Source: F22 sp963675625
Lineage (GTDB): Bacteria; Bacteroidota; Bacteroidia; Bacteroidales; Bacteroidaceae
Direction of reading: 5' to 3'
NCBI GenBank assembly: GCA_963675625.1
Contig: OY776497.1
Coordinates: 744,001-808,000, forward strand
DNA length: 64,000 bases
A program made the position numbers and the translations under genes. A model generated the notes under the pieces. It was not told the DNA's origin and made no database searches. It worked only from the letters and a program-made list of their open reading frames with translations. Below are positions 25,173 through 33,923 of the stretch, in pieces (the first letter of the stretch is position 1; the number at the start of each line of letters is the position of its first letter).

Positions 25173-27500
25173 TTAAAAAGGATAACCAACTGCTAAATGG
25201 AAAGTAAAATCACGCCCTAGATCTGGATGAAGGACTGGCCATCGATCACTGCCAGAGGGATAAATCGGGTTTAGTGCCTTCATTCCGCCATCTAGGCGAA
25301 CGACAAAATAATCGAAGTCAAAGCGTAATCCTAAACCATAACTAAGTGCTATTTCTTTGTAAAACCGATCAACAGCAAAACAACCACCAGGCTGACTTTC
25401 ATAGTCACGGATTGTCCAAACATTTCCTGCATCTATAAAAACAGCACTATGTAATTTCCAAAACAGTTTACTTCTAAATTCAACGCTACCTTCTAGTTTG
25501 ATGTCACCACTTTGATTCATGAAATTGCCATCCCCAGCAAAACGCCCTGGCCCTAATTCACGCACACTCCAGCCACGCACACTGTTGGCACCACCAGCAA
25601 AATATCTTTTTTCAAACGGCATCATTTGTGCATTGCCATAAGGATAAGCTACACCAGCAGCAACGTGAAATGCAAGGCTATTTCGATTATCAATAGGTCG
25701 ATTTAAAGCATAATCAACTTCGCCCTTTACATATTGGGCAAATGGGATATTTACCAGCTCATACTCACCATTAGAATTTTTTCTAAAATTCATCAGACGT
25801 GAGTAGCCATATAAAACATTCCCTGCAGATTCTGCACTAAATCGAAAAGTATAATAATATTGTCGCTTATTGCGTTCTAATGCCGATTTTCTATTCAAAC
25901 TATTGTAGTAATAGGTATATCCACATTTTAGTATTAAACGATCTTCATAGTTATAGGCTAATATAGAATTGGCCTCAGTCAAATAATCTTCTCGAAACTG
26001 GTCTGAAATCCATGGCATATACAAAAAGTTCAAATCAATCAAATCAATTCGATGTTGCACTCCATTATTTGTACGCCATTTATATCCCCACCCTAAGGAA
26101 GCAATATTACGAGTAAATTCAGGTCGTAACTGATAATCATATTTTAGATTGACAACAGAACTAGCCTGTATTCGCTTACGAATATTAGATGACACAAAAG
26201 GAAACAGAAAACGTGGGAAGGTTAATTCCGATTCTATACTATACTCTTTAAAATTATCCCCTTGGTATATATTCTGATCAAGCCCAGAGATCATCTCAAA
26301 GGCTCCACGAAATTTCAACATTAAATGCTCAGAGCCATGAAAAAGATTACGATGCTGAAATGTAGCAGAGACAGCGGCACCAAAATCTCCAGCCGAATTA
26401 GTTCCCTCCAATTCTAAAGAGACTCGTTTATTCTTGGCAGGCGACAATAAAATATATGTATCTAATAACATACTATCACCACGCTGTACTGGTTTGTATT
26501 TTATACTTACAGATTTTAAGGCATCCATACGTCCCAAAGAACGATATGTAGTTGTTGCCTTTTTCGCATTATATAAATCCCCGGTAGAGAAATGTACATT
26601 TTGAGTCAGTATTTTTGGTCGAAGAAATGGATGTTCTTTATAGAAGATTTTCACATCCCCTATCTGCATTGAATCTCTATTCGCTGTTCCAAATGAAGGA
26701 TTTGTCTTCAACACATCATAATCAGTGACAAAACTCACTTTACCGATACGGTATATAGGATGGTTTGTCGATGTAGTTGAGTTATCCTCTGTAGTAGGTG
26801 AATAGTTACGCAAACGCATATCTAAACGTACATCTTTCTTCCCTTTCAAAGTATCAACAACATACTGAATATAATCTTTATTAAAAGCATAATAACCTTG
26901 ATTCTTCAAGACTTTTACAACTCTTGCCCGCTCTGCATCAAGAACTTGTGAATCAAGAATCATCCCTTTATGCAACAAACTTTCACCACCATGGGTATTC
27001 ACTATTTTTGCGACAACACTATCTTCAACAGTCTTAGTGATGTCTTCTACGAGATACGGATTTCCACAATGTACACTGTAAGTAATAGATACTTTTTTGG
27101 GCTTCCATTTATGAACGATTTCTACATCAGCATGCATATATCCTTTACTTTGAAGCACCTTACGTAACAATTCTGCTGTTTTGGTAGCTCTATCCTCTGA
27201 ATAAATAACAGGGGGTTCACCTAAACGACGTAAAAAACGATTGATCCAACGGGTACTATCCCTACCTGACCAGTCATAGATATGCAATTCAGTTTTCATC
27301 ATGCGAAACCATCGGCTATTAGGCGTTTGCTTGACATACGTTTTTAAATCATACTTAGATACATCTCTACTATCTGTTTTAACTTGAACAGACTCCAGAA
27401 GATATTCACCCTCAGGCACGTATTTGGTGGTGCTACATGCAACAAACAAGCAGCAGACTAGCATACAAAAAACAATATGGCAGTATCTATTGAGCATCAA
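25173..27500 (-). CDS. tamL: TamL-type Omp85 outer-membrane lipoprotein
   Basis: This 775-residue Omp85-family protein has a lipobox FVAC (Cys22) directly followed by STTKYVPEGEYLL, the signature of Bacteroidota TamL, the lipid-anchored counterpart of TamA. POTRA-like repeats occupy about residues 30-330. The C-terminal 16-strand barrel includes the Omp85 motif region KRYFAGGANSVRGWSVRELGPG and ends FHLAVGYPF. It is expected to work with a TamB-like protein in outer-membrane assembly or lipid transport; tamB is not in the window. It is divergent from trmH, an arrangement common in this order. Confidence 0.9.
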   Translation of the reverse strand: MMLNRYCHIVFCMLVCCLFVACSTTKYVPEGEYLLESVQVKTDSRDVSKYDLKTYVKQTPNSRWFRMMKTELHIYDWSGRDSTRWINRFLRRLGEPPVIYSEDRATKTAELLRKVLQSKGYMHADVEIVHKWKPKKVSITYSVHCGNPYLVEDITKTVEDSVVAKIVNTHGGESLLHKGMILDSQVLDAERARVVKVLKNQGYYAFNKDYIQYVVDTLKGKKDVRLDMRLRNYSPTTEDNSTTSTNHPIYRIGKVSFVTDYDVLKTNPSFGTANRDSMQIGDVKIFYKEHPFLRPKILTQNVHFSTGDLYNAKKATTTYRSLGRMDALKSVSIKYKPVQRGDSMLLDTYILLSPAKNKRVSLELEGTNSAGDFGAAVSATFQHRNLFHGSEHLMLKFRGAFEMISGLDQNIYQGDNFKEYSIESELTFPRFLFPFVSSNIRKRIQASSVVNLKYDYQLRPEFTRNIASLGWGYKWRTNNGVQHRIDLIDLNFLYMPWISDQFREDYLTEANSILAYNYEDRLILKCGYTYYYNSLNRKSALERNKRQYYYTFRFSAESAGNVLYGYSRLMNFRKNSNGEYELVNIPFAQYVKGEVDYALNRPIDNRNSLAFHVAAGVAYPYGNAQMMPFEKRYFAGGANSVRGWSVRELGPGRFAGDGNFMNQSGDIKLEGSVEFRSKLFWKLHSAVFIDAGNVWTIRDYESQPGGCFAVDRFYKEIALSYGLGLRFDFDYFVVRLDGGMKALNPIYPSGSDRWPVLHPDLGRDFTFHLAVGYPF

Positions 27501-27519
27501 ATTCTATATTTTTGAACTA

Positions 27520-27527
27520 CAAAGATA
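27520..27527 (-). promoter_or_regulatory. -7 box of tamL
   Basis: TATCTTTG on the minus strand is 19 nt upstream of the tamL start. No -33 match is seen. Confidence 0.5.
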
Positions 27528-27548
27528 GTTTCTTCAAAATAATCTTCT

Positions 27549-27556
27549 TACTTTTG
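27549..27556 (+). promoter_or_regulatory. -7 box of the TrmH-family gene
   Basis: TACTTTTG lies 32 nt before the ATG and back to back with the tamL -7 box. The -33 element is weak. Confidence 0.55.
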
Positions 27557-27588
27557 CATCAAAATAATTGTAAATTCCTAAAAAAATA

Positions 27589-28359
27589 ATGACGATTAGC
27601 AAAGCCAAAATTAAGATTATAAAGTCGATGCACTCTAAGAAAATGCGCACACAAATAGGATCGTTTCTCGCAGAAGGGCCCAAACTTGTTGACGAGTTAC
27701 TGGCTTGTACTACTTGTTCTTTTTTGGTAGCTACATCTTCGTATTTGGTTTCACACCCTCATCTACCTAAAAACATTGAAATATATGAAGTTACGGAAGA
27801 AGAACTAGCGCATATAAGTCAACTTCAACATCCCCAACAGGTTTTGGGTATTTTTGATCAAATAAAAGAGGATATCAATTATTCACATCCCATAGACACA
27901 CTTTGTTTAGCACTTGAAGATGTACAAGACCCTGGTAATTTGGGCACAATACTGCGTGTCGCCGATTGGTTCGGTATTACCAATGTGTATTGTTCAAAAG
28001 GAACCGCTGACATGTATAATCCCAAAGTAGTACAAGCTACAATGGGAGCAATTGCTCGCATTAATGTGTACTATGTTGATTTGCTCGACATGATAATGAA
28101 TCTCCCCGAAAACACACCAATATATGGCACTGTACTCGATGGAGACAATATCTTCGAGAAAGACCTAAGCACTACTGGATTGATTGTAATGGGTAATGAA
28201 GGGCGTGGTTTATCAGACGATATGAAAACATGTATAACAGAGAAAATTTTATATCCAAGTTTTCCTCCCGAAAGAGAAACCTCAGAGTCACTAAATGTAG
28301 CAATGGCCACGGCACTAATTTGTGGTGAGTTTAGAAGAAAAAATTTAAAATTCACATAA
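27589..28359 (+). CDS. TrmH/SpoU family RNA 2'-O-methyltransferase
   Basis: The 256-residue protein has an N-terminal substrate-binding domain (about 1-95, FLAEGPKLVDELL) and a SPOUT methyltransferase domain. All three motifs are visible: DVQDPGNLGTILRVADWFG (motif 1), VMGNEGRGLSDD (motif 2) and SESLNVAMATALICGEF (motif 3). The layout matches rRNA-modifying RlmB/TsnR-like enzymes; the exact rRNA or tRNA position cannot be told from sequence. It is monocistronic. Confidence 0.93.
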   Translation: MTISKAKIKIIKSMHSKKMRTQIGSFLAEGPKLVDELLACTTCSFLVATSSYLVSHPHLPKNIEIYEVTEEELAHISQLQHPQQVLGIFDQIKEDINYSHPIDTLCLALEDVQDPGNLGTILRVADWFGITNVYCSKGTADMYNPKVVQATMGAIARINVYYVDLLDMIMNLPENTPIYGTVLDGDNIFEKDLSTTGLIVMGNEGRGLSDDMKTCITEKILYPSFPPERETSESLNVAMATALICGEFRRKNLKFT

Positions 28360-28399
28360 ACTAATAGGATAAAAAATGGCATTCTTTGAATAAAAGACT

Positions 28400-28407
28400 T
28401 ATCTTTG
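28400..28407 (+). promoter_or_regulatory. -7 box of the Wzc-like gene
   Basis: TATCTTTG, 87 nt upstream of the ATG; no TTTG lies at 19 bp. Confidence 0.5.
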
Positions 28408-28494
28408 CATTGTCCCTAAAGCAAAAAAACTCGCATTGCAAATATGTATGTCTAGTATTGGTTTGTGATGTATGCAAAATGAAAACTAAAGAAT

Positions 28495-30909
28495 ATGAGC
28501 GATTTGCAACAAAGTTATTCTGGTAACGAAGAATTGACAGAAGAAACGATTAATTATCGTGCTATTTTCAACTCCATTATGGATCATTGGTGGTGGTATG
28601 TGGTATCTCTTGTATGCTGTAGTCTTGTAGCATTTTTCTACATCAAATCCAGTACACCTATTTACTCTGTGAGTAATACCATCATGATTATGGATGAAAA
28701 ACGTGGTGGAGGAAGTATGTTGGGAGATGCCAAGATGCTAGAGTCACTAGGTGTGTATTCTAGCGAAAACAGCATTGACAACGAAGTCATTGTCTTACAA
28801 TCTCGTGATTTGATAGCACATACTCTCGTAGATGCACAGCAATATGTCTTATACCACGTAGAAGGCTTATTTAAAGATACTGAACTATATCGCACATCTC
28901 CCATTAACGCTCGTATGTTATCTACGACACTAAACGAGATGAACAATCCTCTTCACATAGAGATAACAACTCCCCAAAAAGATCACTGGTTAGTCACTTA
29001 CCCTTACACAAAAGAGGATTTGAGTCTTTTAAAAGACACTCTAGTAAAGACATTGCCTGCAACTATTTATACAGCAAAAGGAACAGTAGAACTTTATGCC
29101 AATAAAAAAACTGGGACACAAATAGGTCAAAATAAACTCAAAATTGATATTGTTCCTCCTCAATTATTAGCATTATCGATAAAGAGTAATCTAAGTGTAA
29201 TGCCTGCTTCTAAGACGACTTCAATAGCCTCATTAAACTTACAGACAACCAATAAACGAAAAGGAGTCGATTTTCTCAATACTCTAATTGATGTTTATAA
29301 CCGTGATGCCAATAATGATAAAAATCAAGTTGCTTTACGTACGGATGAATTTATTAATTCTAGATTAATGGTAGTCACCGGGGAACTCTCAGAGACTGAA
29401 TCTAGTATGGAAGCTTTTAAAAAAGCAACAGGAATGATTTCTCCTGAGAATAATGCCCAGATGTCGCTTACCGAGAGTGCAGAATATCAAAAGAAATGCA
29501 TTGAGAATGAAACTCAAATTAACCTTGTCAATTATCTCAAAGACTACATATACAACCCTAATCACACAGGTATGCCTATACCCGCCAATGTCGGATTGGC
29601 TGACTTACCCCTATCAGCACTTATTAGTGAGTATAATGCAAAATTGATACAATACAATCAACTTAAAAAGAATTCTCTTGAAAATAATCCTGTTATTGTA
29701 AGATTGTATGAATCAATGAGAGATAACTTTAAGACAATCAAGAAACAAATTAATAGTGTAATGACGGGACTTCGTATCACTAAAAGTGACTTGAAGAGAC
29801 AGCAAGTAAAATATCAAAATATTGTGCATGAAACACCTGGCATTGAGCGTGCTCTGACTGACATTACAAGACAACAAGAAATAAAATCTAGCTTGTATCT
29901 CCTACTCCTCCGAAAAAGAGAGGAAAACTCAATCAATATGGCAGCACAGTCAGATATCGCTAAGGTTATTGATCCTGCGATGGCCAAATCAAGCCCTATT
30001 GCTCCAAAGAAAAAGATGATTGCATTAATTACATTATTCTTTGCTTTAATTATTCCATCAGCATGCTTATATTTAATGTATCTCCTACGAAATACAATTC
30101 GCACACAAGAAGATATTGATAAACATACCAAGCTTCCTCTATTAGGATTGATACCACACAACCCAAAAGCTTTGGAGAATCGCGATAGTTCTATATCTGT
30201 TGGAGGACACCAAAACACACGACATGACGAAGCATTTAGACGGGTTCGTACCAATATACGTTTTATTCTAAGACCTGGTATAGATAAAGTTATTGCAGTA
30301 ACCTCTACTACGTCAGGAGAGGGCAAGACGTACGTTGTAACTAACTTAGCGATATCACTTGCTATGTTGGAAAAGAAAGTCATTGTAGTAGGTGCTGACT
30401 TACGTAAACCACGTATTGCTAAAGCTCTTGGAATAGAAAGCAAACCACATACAGGTATGTCTATATTGCTTTCTAATCCATCCTATTCTGTAATGGACTG
30501 TGTTATCAAAGTTGACAAATTAGACTATCCAATTGATCTGTTACCAAGTGGTCCAGTTCCTCCTAACGCTGCTGAATTATTACACAATGCTAGACTAGAT
30601 CAGATCATGCAAGAGTTACGTGAGAGATACGACTACATCATCCTTGATACTGCACCTGTTGCTCTTGTATCTGACACTACTATATTAGGACGTACAGCCG
30701 ACATGACGTGCTATGTGATACGAGCTGGAAAAGCTCATCGACAAGATTTAAAATTTGCAGAAATGTTAAATAATAAGATGCGTTTACCACGTGTAAGTAT
30801 TGTGCTTAACGATGCAGACACTCGAAGAAGAGGCTATGGATATGGTCACTATGGATATGGTGAAACAATGTACAGCTATGCGTATGAGGAAGATGGCAAG
30901 AAAAAATAA
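28495..30909 (+). CDS. Polysaccharide chain-length/tyrosine autokinase, Wzc-like
   Basis: This 804-residue inner-membrane protein has an N-terminal Wzz domain between two helices (about residues 30-50 and 505-530) with a long coiled coil, and a C-terminal BY-kinase. The kinase shows Walker A TSGEGKT (K611), Walker A' VVGADLRKPR and Walker B YDYIILDTAP. The tail is tyrosine-rich (GYGYGHYGYGETMYSYAYEE), typical of autophosphorylated clusters. Such proteins control export and length of capsule or exopolysaccharide with a Wza exporter. Neither wza, a phosphatase nor glycosyltransferases are nearby, so it acts on a locus elsewhere. Confidence 0.93.
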   Translation: MSDLQQSYSGNEELTEETINYRAIFNSIMDHWWWYVVSLVCCSLVAFFYIKSSTPIYSVSNTIMIMDEKRGGGSMLGDAKMLESLGVYSSENSIDNEVIVLQSRDLIAHTLVDAQQYVLYHVEGLFKDTELYRTSPINARMLSTTLNEMNNPLHIEITTPQKDHWLVTYPYTKEDLSLLKDTLVKTLPATIYTAKGTVELYANKKTGTQIGQNKLKIDIVPPQLLALSIKSNLSVMPASKTTSIASLNLQTTNKRKGVDFLNTLIDVYNRDANNDKNQVALRTDEFINSRLMVVTGELSETESSMEAFKKATGMISPENNAQMSLTESAEYQKKCIENETQINLVNYLKDYIYNPNHTGMPIPANVGLADLPLSALISEYNAKLIQYNQLKKNSLENNPVIVRLYESMRDNFKTIKKQINSVMTGLRITKSDLKRQQVKYQNIVHETPGIERALTDITRQQEIKSSLYLLLLRKREENSINMAAQSDIAKVIDPAMAKSSPIAPKKKMIALITLFFALIIPSACLYLMYLLRNTIRTQEDIDKHTKLPLLGLIPHNPKALENRDSSISVGGHQNTRHDEAFRRVRTNIRFILRPGIDKVIAVTSTTSGEGKTYVVTNLAISLAMLEKKVIVVGADLRKPRIAKALGIESKPHTGMSILLSNPSYSVMDCVIKVDKLDYPIDLLPSGPVPPNAAELLHNARLDQIMQELRERYDYIILDTAPVALVSDTTILGRTADMTCYVIRAGKAHRQDLKFAEMLNNKMRLPRVSIVLNDADTRRRGYGYGHYGYGETMYSYAYEEDGKKK

Positions 30910-30950
30910 ACCTTGTTTCATTTTATATTCTGAATAGCAAAGTTATACAA

Positions 30951-31000
30951 TAGAAATGCCAGCATGTTTGCACTAATAACAAACATGCTGGCATTTTCTA
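30951..31000. terminator. Bidirectional terminator between the Wzc-like and porin genes
   Basis: A stem of at least 18 bp (AATGCCAGCATGTTTG and its complement at its core) with a 9-nt loop, followed by T-rich sequence on both strands, lies between convergent genes. Confidence 0.88.
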
Positions 31001-31053
31001 TTGACATAAAATATGAAAATACATTTTATATCAAATTGAATCTCTATGTATTC

Positions 31054-32124
31054 TTAAAAATGAGTCATAAATTCAACTACAATCTTATCATGCTCACTAG
31101 GGTTAGCATATTGAACAGTTTCTTTTTTGTAATAATAATTTTCGTAGTTCACTCTTAATTCTGCTATATGATATTTTTGGGCAAAACAAAAGGTCATACC
31201 AGTCGTAAAACGTTTACGTTCAGGGTGTTTGATAGCTAAAGCACCATTTTCATCACGTGTTACACCATCACTATGATTCCCCATTTGATCATATCTACCT
31301 AAAAAACGAATTCCGTATAATTGATGACATTTTACAGGTAATTGATAATATGTCTGGGCATTGAAGCAATTCACATTATCGAATGCATGTCCACCGAAAT
31401 GCTTATACATATACTCTGCTTCAAGATGAACAGCTCCCAACTTAGTGAATGCTCCAGCATTGTACATATATTGACGCACACCATTTGCTTCTGGTTGGGA
31501 GGCAGTCATACCTAAAGTAATGTTACTTGTTGCATTAGGATACACCTGTCCTCTAACAGCAAAACTTTCTCCACGATGCCATTCCTCTTGCTCATCACGT
31601 GTCAAACCATTTCCATTAAAAATAGCAGCTTCAAGTTTAAAAGGAATTATAGATGCAGATGAGTAAGTAAGACATGCACCAATATCACGGACACTTCCTA
31701 CTTGTTTAGCCATAAACGATCTGTTTGCAAAAAATTGAACATGTGGAGAACGATGAGCATCTATAGACACAGGGATTCTAAACTGTCCCATTTTGATCTT
31801 CCAACCTGGAGCTAATGCAAAAGCTGTCCATGCGTCTTTCATAGACATTTTTCCTTTGTCACTTAAATCAATCTGAACTTTATACGTAATTGCTGAACTT
31901 ACAGCACCGTTGACACTAAAACGTGCATTACGTACCTGAAATCTATTAGAAGCAGCTTGCTCAAATTGACTCTCATATTTAGCTCTAATCGTCCCATGTA
32001 CTTCTGGTAACCATTGAGGTGTTTTTCCTCCCTCTTGAGCTGATACATTAAACATCTGTATAGCACCTATACAAAACATGAAACACTTAAGTCTCGTTCG
32101 ACTAACAATGTTGTGTGTAATCAT
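31054..32124 (-). CDS. Phosphate-selective porin O/P family outer-membrane protein
   Basis: The 356-residue protein has a signal peptide (cleavage probably after NVSAQ, near residue 30). The porin O/P barrel reads LPEVHGTIRAKYESQ, DLSDKGKMSMKDAWTAFAL and KMGQFRIPVSID. Related proteins are phosphate- or anion-selective outer-membrane pores. Its stop is 144 nt from that of the convergent Wzc-like gene. It follows the serine dehydratase-kinase-nucleotidase operon by 71 nt on the same strand but has its own -7 box, so joint transcription is uncertain. A 5'-nucleotidase next door makes phosphate-linked use plausible. Confidence 0.85.
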   Translation of the reverse strand: MITHNIVSRTRLKCFMFCIGAIQMFNVSAQEGGKTPQWLPEVHGTIRAKYESQFEQAASNRFQVRNARFSVNGAVSSAITYKVQIDLSDKGKMSMKDAWTAFALAPGWKIKMGQFRIPVSIDAHRSPHVQFFANRSFMAKQVGSVRDIGACLTYSSASIIPFKLEAAIFNGNGLTRDEQEEWHRGESFAVRGQVYPNATSNITLGMTASQPEANGVRQYMYNAGAFTKLGAVHLEAEYMYKHFGGHAFDNVNCFNAQTYYQLPVKCHQLYGIRFLGRYDQMGNHSDGVTRDENGALAIKHPERKRFTTGMTFCFAQKYHIAELRVNYENYYYKKETVQYANPSEHDKIVVEFMTHF

Positions 32125-32159
32125 AAATAATTTGTTTTTGGGTTATTGTTTTTATGCCG

Positions 32160-32188
32160 CAAAGATACAAAAAAACATCAAAAACAAG
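32160..32188 (-). promoter_or_regulatory. Promoter of the porin gene
   Basis: TATCTTTG on the minus strand (32167-32160) is 35 nt before the ATG. CTTG lies about 17 bp further upstream (32188-32185). Confidence 0.5.
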
Positions 32189-32195
32189 GTTATTA

Positions 32196-33920
32196 CTATT
32201 TGTAGAATGCTATTGAATCACGTTTTGCGGCTTCATATGTCCATTTTTCTGGTACAAATTTCCAATTATGTAATGCACGGGGATTCATTTCTTTGTGCGT
32301 CAAAAGATAGTCTATCAAATAATGACGCACATCTTTTGTGGTAGATTGAATTAATCGTTTACTCAGCTCAGCCTGTGTCAAACCACTACCTTTAGTCAGT
32401 AGCTCTCCGCCTCCATTTCCTCTATAAGAACTAATTGCAACTTTATACATAGCATTCAAATCAAATGCTCTGCCATCACTCATACGTAATACTCGCACTC
32501 GCTGACCAAATGGTTTACGCACATCAACTTCATAATCAATACCTGCAGCAGAGTCAAAATTAAAGGAAAAATTCTTTAGATTATTTGTACTTCCCTCTCT
32601 TAAAAGTAAAAGATGATCACTAGATTTTTTCATACCAGCCAACCATAGATTATAACTGTACTCAAGTTCATCTCTAATCTCAGAACCACGCAAATTCATG
32701 GTATATAGAAAGTTCTCATAACAGATATATCTGAACATATCTTTCATATACACAGGGCCAGCAGATATTTTGTTAAAGAGTGATTGCGGTGCAGTGATAG
32801 AAATATCAGCCCCAGTTATATCAAGCTGCAATTCATGAATAAAATCCACATAAGCACTACTTCCCCAAAGTACTTCCTTTGCATCCAGATCTGAAGTAAT
32901 GACACCAACTTGATGATTCACAAAAGATTTAACCCTATTCATGTCTTGAGTAAATCGTTTATTAAAGCAGCTATCACTGGCCATATAGCGTACATCAACA
33001 ACAGATCCTCGTGTTTTTTTATCTACAATACTATCATTTTTTAAAAGAATAGTAACGTCTAAATTTCCAACATAATGACCATGAGCAGCTGGATTGATAA
33101 GAGGTGTTTTTTTACCACTTTTATCTGAAATCATGATTAACTGTTTGCGATGATCATGTCCAAAAAAGATAGCATCAAATCCCCCAACTTTTTCTGCAAC
33201 TCTTTTCACTTCATTTTCTACAAACTGACTGTTATGGATTCCGCCTTGACTACCAGAATGAAAAAGTCCAATAATAACATCTGGCTTTTCTTCTTTTAGA
33301 ATTACTGGCATCCACTTTTTGGCAGTTTTAACAAGACTTTCGAAATGCATTCCACTCCATAAATTTTTAGGCAACCATGCAGGTACAGCAGATGTTATCA
33401 TACCAAACACGCAAATTTTGACTCCATCTCTTTCCAAAATTGTATATGGTTTAAAGTACGGAGCACCAGTCTTTAAACTAATAACATTAGCTCCTAATAC
33501 AGGACAGTCAAGTTGATTAACCCAACGATCATAAACAGCATGTCCTGTTTCTATATCATGATTCCCTATAGTAACAGCATTATAGCCGATGAAATTCAAC
33601 ATTGCTGCATTTAGATGTGTTCCAAGTGTATCAACATAGTTAGCCCAATAAGCAGCAGGTTGACCTTGTAAAATATCCCCATTATCTAGTAGAATCAATC
33701 GATCTCCATAGTCGACACGAAGACTATCCACTAAATGAGCGACGCGAGATAAACCTCCAACAGCTGGTTCATCATTCATCATATTGTATGAAAAAAAACT
33801 ACCGTGCAAATCAGTTGTTTCTAGAATACGCAACTTTACAATCTTCTGAGCTTGTACTCCCAAAGCAATACAAGCAAACGTACAAATGCAAATAAATATA
33901 TTAATAGAATTAGTTCTCAT
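32196..33920 (-). CDS. 5'-nucleotidase/metallophosphatase (UshA-like), exported
   Basis: The 574-residue periplasmic enzyme has a signal peptide (ALGVQAQ, residues 1-24). Its calcineurin-type metallophosphatase domain has all metal motifs: ETTDLHG, DNGDILQG, GNHDIE, FHSGSQGG and GHDHR. A C-terminal 5'-nucleotidase domain (from about residue 340) binds substrate, with the ISSYRGNGGG block. It should release phosphate from nucleotides or cyclic nucleotides. Its start is 3 nt after the histidine kinase stop, so translation is probably coupled. Confidence 0.92.
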   Translation of the reverse strand: MRTNSINIFICICTFACIALGVQAQKIVKLRILETTDLHGSFFSYNMMNDEPAVGGLSRVAHLVDSLRVDYGDRLILLDNGDILQGQPAAYWANYVDTLGTHLNAAMLNFIGYNAVTIGNHDIETGHAVYDRWVNQLDCPVLGANVISLKTGAPYFKPYTILERDGVKICVFGMITSAVPAWLPKNLWSGMHFESLVKTAKKWMPVILKEEKPDVIIGLFHSGSQGGIHNSQFVENEVKRVAEKVGGFDAIFFGHDHRKQLIMISDKSGKKTPLINPAAHGHYVGNLDVTILLKNDSIVDKKTRGSVVDVRYMASDSCFNKRFTQDMNRVKSFVNHQVGVITSDLDAKEVLWGSSAYVDFIHELQLDITGADISITAPQSLFNKISAGPVYMKDMFRYICYENFLYTMNLRGSEIRDELEYSYNLWLAGMKKSSDHLLLLREGSTNNLKNFSFNFDSAAGIDYEVDVRKPFGQRVRVLRMSDGRAFDLNAMYKVAISSYRGNGGGELLTKGSGLTQAELSKRLIQSTTKDVRHYLIDYLLTHKEMNPRALHNWKFVPEKWTYEAAKRDSIAFYK

Positions 33921-33923
33921 GGC

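Noticed and set aside
29814..30443. Open frame of 209 codons on the minus strand
   Set aside because: It is antisense to the kinase domain of the Wzc-like gene, whose motifs are all intact; no promoter or homologue recognised.
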